Shown here: piece by piece, positions 9,671 through 19,971 of the stretch
Numbering within the stretch: position 1 is the stretch's first letter
Layout: each line of letters starts with the position of its first letter
From: Nitrospira sp.
GTDB taxonomy: Bacteria; Nitrospirota; Nitrospiria; Nitrospirales; Nitrospiraceae
Direction: 5' to 3'
Assembly (NCBI GenBank): GCA_031315995.1
Contig: JALDRG010000012.1
Span: 62,001 to 126,000, forward strand
Length of the DNA: 64,000 bases
Notes under the pieces: generated by a model
Database searches by the model: none
Told to the model about the DNA's origin: nothing
What the model saw: only the letters and a program-made list of their open reading frames with translations
Program-made: the position numbers and the translations under genes

Positions 9671-10441
9671 GTGACACGTTCGGTCACTGTGGTCATTCCG
9701 GCGCGGTACGGTTCCTCACGGTTCCCCGGAAAGCCGCTGGTGGAGTTGCTGGGGAAACCGATGATCCAACACGTGTATGAACAGGCCAAGGCCTGTCGCG
9801 TGGTCAAGGACGTGCTGGTCGCCACGGATGACGAGCGCATTCACAGGACCGTCGAGCGATTCGGAGGGCAAGTCGTCATGATGACGGAGTCCTATCGAAC
9901 CGGAACCGATCGCGTCGCCGCCGTCGCCGCCACCCACCCCAGCGACTGTTACGTCGACCTGCAGGGAGACGAGATCCTGCTCCATCCCGATCTCCTCACG
10001 GACTTGGTCGAGCCGTTTTTGGCGAGCGACTCGACGATGGGGACCTTAAAGCGACGGATCGATTCCGACCAGGACCTCCAGAACCCGGGAGTCGTCAAGG
10101 TGACCACCGATCGCGAGGGCTATGCCCTGTATTTTTCGCGCGCACCGATCCCGCTGGTACGAGACGACCCGCAACGAGCTGCCGTACCGGGGCTACATTT
10201 CATCCACTTGGGACTGTATATCTACACCCGAGAGACATTGAGACGCATGACTGCCTTACCGACAGGGACCTTGGAAGAGGCCGAAAAGCTCGAACAACTG
10301 CGCGCGCTGGAAAACGGGATTCGCATCCGCGTGTGGGAGACCGCTCATCGGTCGGTGCGCATCGATAGCCCCGAGGACGTGCCAGGCGCACTCGAACAAC
10401 TTCGCTGCCGCGCAACCGGGCTCGGCATCACTCCACCATGA
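9671..10441 (+). CDS. kdsB: 3-deoxy-manno-octulosonate cytidylyltransferase (CMP-Kdo synthetase)
   Basis: KdsB activates Kdo with CTP to CMP-Kdo, the donor for LPS inner core assembly. The 256-residue protein has the nucleotide-binding N-terminus [15 protein letters not shown], the segment VATDDERI and [14 protein letters not shown], whose acidic residues bind Mg2+. The GTG at 9671 lies one base after the kinase stop. pyrG, which supplies CTP, follows 16 bases later, so enzyme and cosubstrate supply are co-transcribed. Confidence 0.95.
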   Translation: MTRSVTVVIPARYGSSRFPGKPLVELLGKPMIQHVYEQAKACRVVKDVLVATDDERIHRTVERFGGQVVMMTESYRTGTDRVAAVAATHPSDCYVDLQGDEILLHPDLLTDLVEPFLASDSTMGTLKRRIDSDQDLQNPGVVKVTTDREGYALYFSRAPIPLVRDDPQRAAVPGLHFIHLGLYIYTRETLRRMTALPTGTLEEAEKLEQLRALENGIRIRVWETAHRSVRIDSPEDVPGALEQLRCRATGLGITPP

Positions 10442-10457
10442 CGAGAGAAGGTGCACG

Positions 10458-12059
10458 ATGAGCAAACTGATCTTTGTGACCGGCGGTGTCGTGTCGTCGC
10501 TCGGAAAAGGGCTGGCCTCCGCGTCCATCGGCAATCTGATGGAAAGCCGCGGGCTGAAGATCACCTTCCTTAAACTCGACCCCTACATCAACGTCGATCC
10601 GGGCACCATGAATCCGTACCAGCATGGAGAAGTCTACGTCACGGAAGATGGGGCGGAGACGGATCTCGACCTGGGGCACTACGAACGGTATACCTCTCTC
10701 ACCCTGACGCGCGAAAACAACTACACCACGGGCCGCATTTACCATGCCGTCATTACGAAGGAGCGGCGCGGAGACTACCTGGGCGGAACGGTGCAAGTGG
10801 TGCCGCATGTCACGGACGAGATCAAGCAATGCATTATGCGCATCTCGCAGGGCATGGACGTCACGATCGTCGAGATCGGCGGGACCGTCGGCGACATCGA
10901 AAGCTTACCGTTTCTGGAGGCCATCCGGCAGATTCCCTACGACGTGGGACGCGACAACGTCCTCTACGTGCATCTCACGCTGGTGCCCTACATCGGGGCC
11001 GCCGGCGAGCTGAAGACGAAACCGACGCAACATTCCGTCAACAAGCTGCGTGAAATCGGCATTCAGCCGAACATTCTCTTGTGCCGCACCGACCGTTATC
11101 TTCCGCCGGAGCTCAAGGCCAAGATCGCCATGTTCTGCAATGTGGAAAAAGATGCGGTCATTACGGCCAAGGATGTCGAAACGATCTACGAAGTGCCGAT
11201 CGTGTTTCGCAAGGAAGGGCTGGACGAGTTGATCGTGCGCCTGCTCAAGCTGGAAACCGGCCCGCCGAATCTTCGCGAATGGGATGCGATGGTACAGAAG
11301 ATCAAACACCCCAAACACGAGGTGTCGATCGCGCTGGTCGGAAAGTATGCCGGCCTGAAGGAATGTTACAAGAGTTTGGCCGAAGCGCTGGTGCACGGCG
11401 GGATCGATCATGAAACCCGCGTGAACGTCACCTGGATCGAGTCTGAGGAGGTGGAGCGCCAGGGAACCGAACGGATCCTGCGCGATGCCGACGGCATTCT
11501 CATTCCCGGGGGCTTCGGGTCGCGGGGAATCGAGGGGAAGATCGTCACCATTCAATATGCGAGGGAACATCAGATTCCGTTCCTCGGCCTCTGTCTGGGC
11601 ATGCAATGCGCGACCATCGAATTCGCGAGAAACGTCGCCGGGCTCGCCGGCGCCAACAGCGCCGAGTTCGACGAACAGGCCCCGCATCCGGTGATTCACC
11701 TGATGTCGGACCAACAATCGGTCAACGACAAAGGCGGCACCATGCGGCTCGGCTCCTATGCCTGTACGCTGGGCGAGGGGACGTTGGCGCAGAAAATGTA
11801 CGGCGTCAGCGAGGTGCGCGAGCGCCACCGTCACCGGTATGAATTCAACAATGCCTATCGCGAGCAGTTGACGGCGAAAGGACTGACTCTGAGCGGGCTA
11901 TCTCCGGACGGTCGCCTGGTTGAAATCGTCGAATTGCAGAACCATCCCTGGTTCCTGGCCACGCAGTTTCATCCGGAATACAAGTCGCGGCCGCATCATC
12001 CACATCCGTTGTTTAGCGGGTTTGTGGGAGCCGCATTGCGACGCAAATGCGGCCACTGA
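10458..12059 (+). CDS. pyrG: CTP synthase
   Basis: PyrG aminates UTP to CTP with ATP and glutamine. The 533-residue protein has the synthetase domain (about 1-270, starting [18 protein letters not shown], with [20 protein letters not shown]) and a class I glutamine amidotransferase domain (about 300-533). The latter carries nucleophile Cys in LGLCLGMQC and the His-Glu pair in FHPEY. The Shine-Dalgarno AGAAGG precedes the ATG. A perfect palindrome lies immediately after the stop codon. Confidence 0.98.
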   Translation: MSKLIFVTGGVVSSLGKGLASASIGNLMESRGLKITFLKLDPYINVDPGTMNPYQHGEVYVTEDGAETDLDLGHYERYTSLTLTRENNYTTGRIYHAVITKERRGDYLGGTVQVVPHVTDEIKQCIMRISQGMDVTIVEIGGTVGDIESLPFLEAIRQIPYDVGRDNVLYVHLTLVPYIGAAGELKTKPTQHSVNKLREIGIQPNILLCRTDRYLPPELKAKIAMFCNVEKDAVITAKDVETIYEVPIVFRKEGLDELIVRLLKLETGPPNLREWDAMVQKIKHPKHEVSIALVGKYAGLKECYKSLAEALVHGGIDHETRVNVTWIESEEVERQGTERILRDADGILIPGGFGSRGIEGKIVTIQYAREHQIPFLGLCLGMQCATIEFARNVAGLAGANSAEFDEQAPHPVIHLMSDQQSVNDKGGTMRLGSYACTLGEGTLAQKMYGVSEVRERHRHRYEFNNAYREQLTAKGLTLSGLSPDGRLVEIVELQNHPWFLATQFHPEYKSRPHHPHPLFSGFVGAALRRKCGH

Positions 12060-12080
12060 GCAGGATGTTGAACATCCTGC
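12060..12080. repeat. perfect 10-base palindrome after pyrG stop, repeat-like termini
   Basis: GCAGGATGTT and its exact reverse complement AACATCCTGC flank a single G. Folded, it gives an 8-base-pair stem with a TTGAA loop, one base after the pyrG stop and 22 bases before kdsA. The AGCAGGATGT core recurs at 63088, and AGCAGGCTGT at 27791, in each case downstream of a gene. It may be the joined ends of a dispersed element whose middle has been lost. No T-tract follows, so termination is doubtful. Confidence 0.65.
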
Positions 12081-12102
12081 GATTCATTTGACGTCGGAGC
12101 CT

Positions 12103-12924
12103 ATGGCCTACGAAGTTGATCTCGGACAGTTTAAGATCGGGGCGGGGAATCGGCCGTTTTTGATCGCAGGGCCCTGCGTGATTGAGAACGAGCAACTCGT
12201 CATGGATACGGCGGGACGCATTGCCGAGATCACCAAATCGATCGGGATGCCCTACGTCTTCAAGTCATCCTTCGACAAGGCCAATCGCACCTCCATCGCC
12301 TCGTTTCGAGGGCCGGGGTTGGAGAAGGGCCTCGCCGTCCTGGCCAAGGTCAAACAACAGATCGGGGTGCCGGTGTTGACCGATGTCCATTCCGAGGAGC
12401 AGGCCACGGAGGCCGGTCGCGTCGTGGATATCTTGCAAATTCCCGCGTTTCTCTGCCGCCAGACCGATCTCTTGATAGCCGCCGCGAAGACCGGCAAGGT
12501 CGTCAACATCAAGAAGGGGCAGTTTCTGTCGCCGCCGGAAATGGGTAATGCGGTGAAGAAAGTGGAGGAATGCGGCAACCGGCGCATCGTGCTGACGGAA
12601 CGAGGCTCCTCGTTCGGTTACAACAATTTGGTCGTGGACATGCGATCCTTTCCCATCATGCGCCGGTTCGGATATCCGGTGGTGTTCGATGCCACCCATA
12701 GCGTGCAACTCCCCGGCGGAAGCGGCACGAAATCCAGCGGTCAGCGCGAATTCGTCGAACCATTGGCCTGTGCGGCGGCAGGAGCCGGCTGCGACGGGTT
12801 CTTCATGGAAGTACACCCCGATCCGGATTCCGCGTTGTCGGACGGACCGAACATGGTCCCGCTTCATGCGCTCCAATCACTTCTCGAACGGGTACTACGT
12901 ATATGGGACGCAGCCGCACAATAA
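12103..12924 (+). CDS. kdsA: 3-deoxy-8-phosphooctulonate synthase (Kdo-8-phosphate synthase)
   Basis: KdsA condenses arabinose 5-phosphate with phosphoenolpyruvate to Kdo 8-phosphate. The 273-residue TIM-barrel protein has the family signature [10 protein letters not shown] (17-26), [20 protein letters not shown] and [17 protein letters not shown]. The ATG at 12103 starts at the expected N-terminus; an upstream in-frame extension into pyrG is meaningless. kdsD, which makes its arabinose 5-phosphate substrate, overlaps its end by 22 bases. Confidence 0.96.
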   Translation: MAYEVDLGQFKIGAGNRPFLIAGPCVIENEQLVMDTAGRIAEITKSIGMPYVFKSSFDKANRTSIASFRGPGLEKGLAVLAKVKQQIGVPVLTDVHSEEQATEAGRVVDILQIPAFLCRQTDLLIAAAKTGKVVNIKKGQFLSPPEMGNAVKKVEECGNRRIVLTERGSSFGYNNLVVDMRSFPIMRRFGYPVVFDATHSVQLPGGSGTKSSGQREFVEPLACAAAGAGCDGFFMEVHPDPDSALSDGPNMVPLHALQSLLERVLRIWDAAAQ

Positions 12925-13976
12925 CAGGTTCCGTAACACGGAAAACAACCAAGCGCGCCACTCGACGCCCCCCGCTGGATGCCAGCGTGCAGGAGGGGAG
13001 GCGCGTCTTGGAAATTGAAGCGCGCGCCGTACAAGAATTGACGGCCCGCCTCGACGACCGGTTTGCCCAAGCGGTCGACATTCTTTATCGCTGTACGGGC
13101 AAGGTCGTCATTTCCGGCATGGGGAAATCGGGCTTGATCGGTCAAAAAATCGCGGCGACCATGGCGAGTACCGGCACCCCTTCGTTCTTTCTGCACCCGG
13201 CCGAGGGCATCCACGGCGACTTAGGTATGGTGGCTCGACATGATGTGATGATCGCTATTTCAAATAGCGGCGAGGTACAGGAGGTCTTGCAACTGCTTCC
13301 CTTCGTCAAGCGTATCAATATTCCCGTGGTCGCCCTCACAGGCAGAATGTATTCCACCCTCGCCAAAAATTCCGACGTCGCGTTGGATGTCTCGGTCAGC
13401 GAGGAAGCCTGCCCGCTGGGCCTGGCACCGACGGCCAGCACCACGGCAACGTTGGCGATGGGAGACGCCTTGGCGATCGCCCTCCTCCAAAAGCGCGGCT
13501 TCAAGCAGGAGGACTATGCCCAATTTCATCCCGGCGGCACGCTGGGTCGCCGCTTGCTGGTGAAAGTGCGGGACCTGATGCATACGGGATCGGATGTGCC
13601 ACGCGTCAAACCCCACACTCCCGGTTCCGAAGCGATTCTTGAAATGACCGGAAAGCGACTCGGCATGACGACCGTACTCGATAAGTCCGAAACAGTGATC
13701 GGCATTATCACAGACGGCGACTTGCGACGCTTTCTCCAGCGAGGCGGTGACTTTACAACGGCGACGGCCATCGATCTTGCCAATCCGATGCACAAACGTC
13801 CCACTGAGGACAGCCGAAACCGAGCCCCCAAAACGATCGGTCCGGACGAATTAGCCTCCACCGCCCTTGGTATCATGGAACGCCATACGATTACGGCGCT
13901 TGTCGTGGTGGACCACAAGCAACGCTTAGCGGGAGTCATCCACTTGCATGACCTGTTAAAAAACGGCATTGTGTAA
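12903..13976 (+). CDS. kdsD: arabinose-5-phosphate isomerase (KdsD/KpsF type)
   Basis: The enzyme converts ribulose 5-phosphate to arabinose 5-phosphate, the first committed step of Kdo synthesis. Of 357 residues, about 50-200 form a SIS sugar-isomerase domain ([44 protein letters not shown]), followed by two CBS domains (about 225-357). An N-terminal basic stretch of about 25 residues ([12 protein letters not shown]) is longer than in typical KdsD and may mark a later true start. kdsC, the phosphatase between kdsA and kdsB steps, is not found in the window. Confidence 0.93.
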   Translation: MGRSRTITGSVTRKTTKRATRRPPLDASVQEGRRVLEIEARAVQELTARLDDRFAQAVDILYRCTGKVVISGMGKSGLIGQKIAATMASTGTPSFFLHPAEGIHGDLGMVARHDVMIAISNSGEVQEVLQLLPFVKRINIPVVALTGRMYSTLAKNSDVALDVSVSEEACPLGLAPTASTTATLAMGDALAIALLQKRGFKQEDYAQFHPGGTLGRRLLVKVRDLMHTGSDVPRVKPHTPGSEAILEMTGKRLGMTTVLDKSETVIGIITDGDLRRFLQRGGDFTTATAIDLANPMHKRPTEDSRNRAPKTIGPDELASTALGIMERHTITALVVVDHKQRLAGVIHLHDLLKNGIV

Positions 13977-14006
13977 GGAGTCATCGAGGGACGTGAGCTA
14001 AGAGCG

Positions 14007-14621
14007 ATGGGAGAGAACTGGAAAGAGGCGGGGCTTGTGCTGATGCGGTCGGCAGGGCAGGAAAGCAACATCAACCTGCCCAACGTGCTGACGCTCGTCC
14101 GGATTCTCTTGATCCCGGTGTTCGTCATGTTGCTGATCGACCCCACACCCGATCGCGCGTTAAGCGCCGCCATTGTGTTCGTCGTGGCAGCCGTCACCGA
14201 CCTGCTCGATGGGTATGTCGCCAGAAAGACCGGCCAGATCACCAAACTCGGGCGCCTCTTGGACCCGATTGCCGACAAGCTACTCGTGCTCTCCGCATTG
14301 ATCCTGCTGGTCCAAGTCGATCGGGTCAGCGCGCTGGTCGCCATTCTCATCATCGCGCGGGAAGTGGCCGTGACCGGCATTCGCGCCATTGCGGCGACAG
14401 AGGGCTTCATCATGTCCGCCGAGGTGACCGGCAAATACAAAATGGCCCTGCAAGTCATCGCCATCGTGCTTCTGCTGCTCGAAGGCACCGTCATCGAAGC
14501 CATCGGAAATCTGCATCTCGCGGGCACGGTCACCCTGCACATCTCTCTCGTCCTGGGGTATGTCTCGGGCGCGCAATATGTCTGGAGCTTTTGGCGTCAG
14601 GTCGGAGCGAAAGGGCTGTAA
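14007..14621 (+). CDS. pgsA: CDP-diacylglycerol-glycerol-3-phosphate 3-phosphatidyltransferase
   Basis: PgsA forms phosphatidylglycerol phosphate at the inner membrane. The 204-residue protein contains the complete CDP-alcohol phosphatidyltransferase signature D65-x2-D68-G69-x2-A72-R73-x8-G82-x3-D86-x3-D90 and several membrane segments (about 26-44, 48-64, 93-110, 130-160). The first 20 residues are not membrane-like, so the start could be the in-frame ATG at about residue 13. It lies 30 bases after kdsD and is followed by plsY, forming a phospholipid pair. Confidence 0.94.
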   Translation: MGENWKEAGLVLMRSAGQESNINLPNVLTLVRILLIPVFVMLLIDPTPDRALSAAIVFVVAAVTDLLDGYVARKTGQITKLGRLLDPIADKLLVLSALILLVQVDRVSALVAILIIAREVAVTGIRAIAATEGFIMSAEVTGKYKMALQVIAIVLLLLEGTVIEAIGNLHLAGTVTLHISLVLGYVSGAQYVWSFWRQVGAKGL

Positions 14622-14660
14622 CCGAACGACTTGGCGACGCTCGCCTCCGGCTTTTCGGTT
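14620..14660 (+). other. nested inverted repeats between pgsA and plsY
   Basis: AACCGAA at 14620-14626 (overlapping the pgsA stop) pairs with TTCGGTT at 14654-14660. An inner GGCGA/TCGCC pair sits between. The structure ends eight bases before the plsY ATG, close enough to affect ribosome access. No T-tract follows, so it is not an obvious terminator. Confidence 0.4.
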
Positions 14661-14668
14661 CACGATTG

Positions 14669-15292
14669 ATGAACAGTCCCTGGGGTATCACTCTCCTCGT
14701 TTTTCTCGGCTATCTCATCGGGTCGATTCCCTTCGGCGTCGTCGTGTCGCGCCTTCTTGGCGTGACGGATCCACGATCGGCCGGCAGTAAGAACGTCGGC
14801 TTTACGAATGTCCTGCGGGTCAGCGGGAAAAAAGCCGGGGCGCTGACACTGCTCGGCGACATTGGAAAGGGGTGGGTGGCCGGATGGATGGGCTCCCTGC
14901 TGCTCCATCAGGAATGGGCAGTACTCATCGTGGCACTGGCGTCGATCCTCGGCCACCTGCACTCAGTATTTCTCGGACTGAAGGGCGGGAAAGGCGTGGC
15001 CACCGCCTTAGGCGCAGTTCTGGGAGTGGCCCCCTGGATCGGACTCACACTCATGAGCCTTTGGGTGGGCGCCGTGTATCTCTGGAAATACTCCTCCGGA
15101 GGCGCGCTGTTCGCATTCGCCATGTTTCCGATCGTGGCATTGCTGTTTCATCGATCCTGGCTCTTTGTGCTGTTTGCAAGTCTGGTCGCCATCCTGATCT
15201 GGTCCAAGCATACCGATAATCTCGTCCGTCTTTGGATGGGTACCGAACGACGCATCGGCAATCGTCCCGCTGACCAAGAAGCTCATCGATGA
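14669..15292 (+). CDS. plsY: acyl-phosphate glycerol-3-phosphate acyltransferase
   Basis: PlsY acylates glycerol 3-phosphate from acyl phosphate, the first step of phospholipid synthesis. The 207-residue polytopic membrane protein carries the family motifs GSIPFGVVVSRLLG (18-31), AGSKNVGFTNVLR, LLGDIGKG and GHLHSVFLGLKGGKGVATALG. The first glycine-rich motif is normally GSGN(I/P)GATN; here it reads GSKNVGFTN, a modest deviation. The ATG at 14669 begins the first membrane helix. It is the last gene before the hydrogenase island. Confidence 0.93.
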   Translation: MNSPWGITLLVFLGYLIGSIPFGVVVSRLLGVTDPRSAGSKNVGFTNVLRVSGKKAGALTLLGDIGKGWVAGWMGSLLLHQEWAVLIVALASILGHLHSVFLGLKGGKGVATALGAVLGVAPWIGLTLMSLWVGAVYLWKYSSGGALFAFAMFPIVALLFHRSWLFVLFASLVAILIWSKHTDNLVRLWMGTERRIGNRPADQEAHR

Positions 15293-15785
15293 AGCGCGCT
15301 CGTCATCTCAATCGATAGCCTACCAAAAGTGTTGCGGACCACGGTCCGTCAGTGAGCTCTCACCACACAACCCGAATTGTCGCAAGATCGGCACGATGTG
15401 TGGGGCAACGAATGTTGCGTTGAATCGGTCATTCACAGGCACATAGGCTGCTAGATCTGAATCTCCAACTCTCGCATTATCCATAGTGCACCGTTCTGCC
15501 CCGCCTGGCATTTCCCTACTGTGGCTAAATGTCCCTCTCGTCTCACGAAGAGCATACGGCGTCGTCTGAATCATCGGAAAGTATCGGCGGTCCTGGTCGA
15601 GCAAGCAAGGCATTGCTCTTGCTGTAGGAGAACTGAGAACTGGCAACCTTGCTTTCGTATGCCGCGCCTGCATGTGCTGGTGATTGTTGCCGTGCCCCTG
15701 TTGCGCGATGGCGTGGAGGTCGAATTGAACGAAGGATGGCATGTGGTTCTTCTCGTCGAACTCGTGGGCTTGATGGTCTTCCTGT
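15293..15785. other. 493-base gap before the hydrogenase operon
   Basis: No recognisable gene, although the flanking genes are packed to within a few bases. A minus-strand frame is open from 15805 to 15320 but has only TTG or GTG starts and overlaps the hydB start. Its first part is rich in histidine (about nine in 45 codons) with codon usage like real genes here, while the second part is not, so it may be a decayed gene. The hydrogenase promoter must lie in this gap, but no clear -35/-10 or sigma-54 box was found. Confidence 0.4.
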
Positions 15786-16928
15786 ATGGTCACACAATCT
15801 AACAATCACATCGATGCTATACCGAAAGTATTACTTCAACAGTTACTCGATGTACTTTCTGCGAAAGGATATCGCACGGTCGGCCCGGTGGTGCGTGACG
15901 GATCTGTCTTCTGGGACACAATACGGCAGGTAGCGGATCTGCCGCTCGGTTGGCGCGATGAGCAGACGCCTGGGCGCTACCGAATAGAACAGACCGGCTC
16001 GACCCGGATCTTCGGTGTGGTTCATGGACCGCAGTCCGTGAAGCCGCTGGCCTTTGCGCCGCGCGAGCCGTTGTTGACGATCGAACGGAGTAAGGGACGG
16101 GTTTCAGTTCAGCCGACAATGCCGAAGAGCGAGAAAGTTGCCGTGCTCGGGGTTCGGGCCTGCGATCTGGCTGGGCTCGCAATCCAGGATCACATCTTTC
16201 TGAAAGACGCCTATCGTGATCCCTATTATCGTATACGTCGTGACGGCCTGTTTCTAATAGCGGTGAACTGTACTCGTGCGCTGGCCACCTGTTTCTGCGC
16301 CTCGATGGACACAGGTCCGCGAGCGAGCGCAAATTTCGACCTGGCTCTGACCGAATTGGACGAAGAAATGCTCGTGGAGGCAGGCAGTGAAGCAGGCCGA
16401 GAAGTGGTGCGCGCACTGACGTGTGCGCCGGCCTCGCCTGCGCAGACCCGCGAAGCCGAACGGCAGATCAAGGCCTGCGCCGGCAGCCAAACGCGGCAGT
16501 TGGACCGATCACGGCTCCCATCAGCCCTGTATGATGCGCATGAGCATCCGCGGTGGGACGATGTCGCGGCACGCTGCCTCGCCTGCGGAAATTGCACAAT
16601 GGTGTGCCCGACCTGTTTCTGTCATTCGGTCGAGGAGGCGCCGGACCTCACGCAGACCGGCAGTGAACAGAGCAGATTGTGGGATTCCTGTTTCACCCAG
16701 GAACACGGCTATATTCACGGCAAGAACATTCGACCGACAATCAAGGACCGCTATCGCATGTGGCTCACTCACAAGCTGGCTTCGTGGATCGATCAGTTCG
16801 GAACCTCCGGCTGTGTGGGCTGCGGACGGTGCATCACCTGGTGTCCGGTGGGGATCGACCTGACCGAAGAGCTTCCGGCGTTACTGAACTCCACGACTCA
16901 GGTCAAGAAAGAATCTATCCGATCATGA
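15786..16928 (+). CDS. hydB: group 3b [NiFe] hydrogenase iron-sulfur electron-transfer subunit (HydB-type)
   Basis: The 380-residue protein resembles the beta subunit of cytosolic sulfhydrogenase-type group 3b hydrogenases, which passes electrons between the [NiFe] dimer and the flavin subunit. Two [4Fe-4S] ferredoxin-like motifs are visible: C264-x2-C267-x2-C270-x3-C274, followed by further cysteines at 277 and 279, and C343-x2-C346-x2-C349-x3-C353. The N-terminal half has [15 protein letters not shown]. The ATG at 15786 lacks a clear Shine-Dalgarno, but the sequence is family-like from near residue 10. Its stop overlaps hydG by ATGA. Confidence 0.92.
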   Translation: MVTQSNNHIDAIPKVLLQQLLDVLSAKGYRTVGPVVRDGSVFWDTIRQVADLPLGWRDEQTPGRYRIEQTGSTRIFGVVHGPQSVKPLAFAPREPLLTIERSKGRVSVQPTMPKSEKVAVLGVRACDLAGLAIQDHIFLKDAYRDPYYRIRRDGLFLIAVNCTRALATCFCASMDTGPRASANFDLALTELDEEMLVEAGSEAGREVVRALTCAPASPAQTREAERQIKACAGSQTRQLDRSRLPSALYDAHEHPRWDDVAARCLACGNCTMVCPTCFCHSVEEAPDLTQTGSEQSRLWDSCFTQEHGYIHGKNIRPTIKDRYRMWLTHKLASWIDQFGTSGCVGCGRCITWCPVGIDLTEELPALLNSTTQVKKESIRS

Positions 16929-17791
16929 CGCTCTTCTCACAGGTCACGGTGAACGCCGCACCCAATCCCTATCTGATCCAGCCTGCCACCATTGTCGAGA
17001 AGATCAGGGAAGCGGAAGATATCGACACCTATCGGTTGCGTTTCGTCGATGAACAGGTGCGGCGAAGCTATCGATTCGCGGCCGGTCAGTTCAATATGGT
17101 CTATCTGTTCGGCGTCGGCGAGGTAGCGATCTCGATCGTGTCGGATCCGGATGAGCCGGAGTCCCTCGACCACACCATCCGCATGGTAGGGCGGGTCACC
17201 AAGGCCATCGCGCAATTGCAGCCTGGCGATGAGTTGGGTATCCGTGGGCCGTTCGGACAAGGCTGGCCGCTCGATGACGCACAGGGCAAAGATGTGGTGA
17301 TCGTGACCGGCGGGCTTGGCTGTGCCCCGGTGGTCGGCGCCATTGAATATATCTTTCGTCGACGCAACGAGTATGGAGCCGTGAAGATTCTGCATGGGGT
17401 GAAGACGCCGCACGATCTGCTCTTTCGGGAACGATTCGATGTCTGGCGTCGACATCCGGATACTCAGGTGTTATTGACCAGCGACCAGCCCGACAAGACA
17501 TGGCACTATCACGTCGGGGTGGTGACGGAACTATTCGAGCAAGTGGTGGTCGATCCGGCACGAACCATGGTCTTGATGTGCGGGCCGGAGATCATGATGC
17601 GCTTGGGCGTGCCGATCTTGATGCAGCGGGGGATTCCCGCGACCGCGATCTACGTTTCGCTGGAGCGGCATATGGAATGCGGGATCGGCCTATGCGGCCA
17701 TTGCCAATTGGGCCCCTACTTTCTGTGCAAAGACGGCCCGGTCATGCGGTACGACCGGGTGGCGTCATGGCTGGGACGGACGGGTGTGTGA
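16925..17791 (+). CDS. hydG: group 3b [NiFe] hydrogenase FAD/NAD(P)-binding subunit (HydG-type)
   Basis: The 288-residue ferredoxin-reductase-like protein should exchange electrons with NAD(P)H. An FAD-binding barrel (about 18-110) is followed by the nucleotide-binding domain with VIVTGGLGCAPVVGAIEYI. The C-terminal [2Fe-2S] motif is C252-x4-C257-x2-C260-x7-C268, in the CGIGLCGHC...LCKDGP arrangement shared with PyrK-type reductases. The ATG at 16925 overlaps the hydB stop, which rejects a longer in-frame extension. It is the diaphorase-like module of the cytosolic complex. Confidence 0.93.
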   Translation: MTLFSQVTVNAAPNPYLIQPATIVEKIREAEDIDTYRLRFVDEQVRRSYRFAAGQFNMVYLFGVGEVAISIVSDPDEPESLDHTIRMVGRVTKAIAQLQPGDELGIRGPFGQGWPLDDAQGKDVVIVTGGLGCAPVVGAIEYIFRRRNEYGAVKILHGVKTPHDLLFRERFDVWRRHPDTQVLLTSDQPDKTWHYHVGVVTELFEQVVVDPARTMVLMCGPEIMMRLGVPILMQRGIPATAIYVSLERHMECGIGLCGHCQLGPYFLCKDGPVMRYDRVASWLGRTGV

Positions 17792-17813
17792 CCGGAAATG
17801 GGATGACGTCGCG

Positions 17814-18668
17814 ATGAGTGACACGAACAGAGCCAACCAGCCCGTGACGCCTGGACGGCCCACGCTTGCCGTCTTCAAGTTCGCCTCCTGCGACGGCTGC
17901 CAGCTCAGTATCTTGAACCTGGAAGATGACCTGCTTGCTCTGGGGCAGGCTTTGGACATTGCTTACTTTCCGGAAGCCTCCAGCGAGATGAGAAAGGGAC
18001 CCTACGACATCGCGTTGGTGGAGGGGTCCATTACAACACCGGAAGATGCGCATCGGATTCTGTCCGTGCGGAAGCAAGCCACCTGGTTGATGACGATCGG
18101 CGCCTGCGCCACGGCAGGCGGAATTCAAGCACTGCGGAACTGGGGGGATGTCGAGGCTTTTAAGCGAACGGTCTACCCCAGTCCTCAGTACATCCAGAGC
18201 CTCAGTACCTCGACGCCGATTTCTGAACATATACATGTCGACTTCGAATTGTGGGGCTGTCCGATCGACAAAGCTCAATTGCTTCGGGTGATCACCGATC
18301 TCTTAGGCGGTGTGCACCCACGGTTGCCGACACATAGTGTCTGCATCGAATGTAAGCGCCGGGGGAATATCTGTGTGATGGTCGCCAAGGGGATTCCCTG
18401 TCTCGGGCCTGTGACACGTACCGGCTGCGGCGCGATTTGTCCCAGCATGGGCCGGGACTGTTACGGCTGTTTCGGCCCGGCCGAAGGGCTGCACGAAGGT
18501 CCCGGGCTCCCTCCGAATACGGCCTCACTGGCCAAGGAATTTCATCAGGGCCTTCGACTCATTCCAGTGGAGGTATTGCGGCGGTTCCGCGGCATCAATG
18601 GTTCTGTCAGACCGTTTCGTGAAGAGAGCCAGGCGTGGGAACAGAACGATCGTGCAAGCCATGAGTGA
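17814..18668 (+). CDS. hydD: group 3b [NiFe] hydrogenase small subunit (HydD-type)
   Basis: The 284-residue small subunit relays electrons from the active site. It has no Tat signal peptide, as expected of a cytosolic enzyme. Twelve cysteines fit three clusters: C26 and C29 (SCDGCQ), C98 (GACATAGG) and C149 (WGCP) for the proximal one; C177, C180, C187, C196, C205, C209, C216 and C219 for the others, in the order [27 protein letters not shown] and CYGCFGP. The ATG at 17814 is chosen over 17784 because the family region starts after it. It overlaps hydA by eight bases. Confidence 0.95.
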   Translation: MSDTNRANQPVTPGRPTLAVFKFASCDGCQLSILNLEDDLLALGQALDIAYFPEASSEMRKGPYDIALVEGSITTPEDAHRILSVRKQATWLMTIGACATAGGIQALRNWGDVEAFKRTVYPSPQYIQSLSTSTPISEHIHVDFELWGCPIDKAQLLRVITDLLGGVHPRLPTHSVCIECKRRGNICVMVAKGIPCLGPVTRTGCGAICPSMGRDCYGCFGPAEGLHEGPGLPPNTASLAKEFHQGLRLIPVEVLRRFRGINGSVRPFREESQAWEQNDRASHE

Positions 18669-19968
18669 GCCACAGGGAACCAACACCAGAACCATCTCGG
18701 TCGGCATGATTGCGCGCGTCGAAGGCGAAGGCGCACTCCGCGTCTCTGTGAAAGAGGGCGTCGTGCAGGATGTCGAGCTGAGAATCTTCGAACCGCCGCG
18801 GTTCTTCGAAGCCTTCCTGGTGGGCCGGCATTATGACGAGGCGCCGGACATTGTGGCGCGGATCTGCGGCATCTGTCCGGTGGCCTATCAGATGAGTGCC
18901 GTCCATGCCTTGGAGCAGATCTTTTCAGTGCGCGTGGAGGGGGCGCTGCGGGATTTGCGGCGGATGCTCTACTGCGGCGAATGGATCGAGAGTCATACGC
19001 TCCACGTCTATATGCTGCATGCGCCTGACTTTCTCGGTTATGCCAGCGCGATTGCAATGGCCAAAGACCATCCGGAGATCGTCACGAGGGGTTTGCGGCT
19101 GAAGAAGGCCGGCAACGCCTTGATGACACTTCTAGGTGGCCGCTCCGTACACCCAGTCTCCGTGAAGGTCGGCGGGTTTTCTCGCGTTCCGTTGCGCAGT
19201 GAACTGGAGGCGCTGAAAGACGAACTCTTGTGGGCGCGGGAGGCGGCAGTGGAAACCGTCCGTTGGGTGGCAGGGTTCGATGTCCCTGATTTTACGCAGG
19301 ACTATACCTGCGTGGCGCTCCGTCCTTCCGATGAGTATCCCGTCAACGAGGGATCAATCTGCTCCAGCGGCGGGCTGAATATTTCCGCCGGGGAATTCGA
19401 ACAACATTTCAGGGAGGAGCAGGCGCCCTACTCTACGGCCCTTCAATGCAGACTCAATGGGGCCAGTTATTTGGTAGGACCAATGGCGCGGGTGAACCTC
19501 AATCGTGGCCTTCTGTCGCCCCTGGGGAAGCAGGTCTTGGCGGATACGGGACTGTCCCTCCCCCTGCGTAATCCTTTTCACGCGATCGTGGCCCGTTCCG
19601 TGGAAATCCTTTATGCGATCGAGGAAACGTTGCGGATCATCGACACCTACGAGCCGCCACCCAGTCCATCGGTCCCGGTGGCCGTGCGTGCCGGTATCGG
19701 CATGGCCTGTACTGAAGCGCCGAGAGGGATTCTCTACCATCGGTATCGGGTGGATGACGACGGCTTGATTCGCGAAGCCAAAATCATTCCTCCCACTTCC
19801 CAGAATCAGCGGCGGATCGAAGAGGACCTGCGTGCTTATCTGCCTCGGGTGCTGAATCTTTCGAATGAACAGGCGGCCTTGGGATGTGAAACCGTGATCC
19901 GTTGTTATGACCCATGCATCTCTTGCGCGACGCATTTCTTGAATTTGGACGTACAGCACCTCGGGTGA
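18661..19968 (+). CDS. hydA: group 3b [NiFe] hydrogenase large (catalytic) subunit (HydA-type)
   Basis: The 435-residue subunit holds the NiFe(CN)2CO centre that oxidises or evolves H2. The four nickel ligands are visible: L1 motif RICGIC with C69 and C72, and L2 motif DPCISCATH with C419 and C422. After H425 a ten-residue tail ([10 protein letters not shown]) remains, the peptide expected to be cut off by the endopeptidase encoded next. Assignment to group 3b rests on subunit composition and L1/L2 context and should be confirmed by phylogeny. Such enzymes are reversible NAD(P)-linked hydrogenases, some with sulfur reductase activity. Confidence 0.95.
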   Translation: MSEPQGTNTRTISVGMIARVEGEGALRVSVKEGVVQDVELRIFEPPRFFEAFLVGRHYDEAPDIVARICGICPVAYQMSAVHALEQIFSVRVEGALRDLRRMLYCGEWIESHTLHVYMLHAPDFLGYASAIAMAKDHPEIVTRGLRLKKAGNALMTLLGGRSVHPVSVKVGGFSRVPLRSELEALKDELLWAREAAVETVRWVAGFDVPDFTQDYTCVALRPSDEYPVNEGSICSSGGLNISAGEFEQHFREEQAPYSTALQCRLNGASYLVGPMARVNLNRGLLSPLGKQVLADTGLSLPLRNPFHAIVARSVEILYAIEETLRIIDTYEPPPSPSVPVAVRAGIGMACTEAPRGILYHRYRVDDDGLIREAKIIPPTSQNQRRIEEDLRAYLPRVLNLSNEQAALGCETVIRCYDPCISCATHFLNLDVQHLG

Positions 19969-19971
19969 TGC

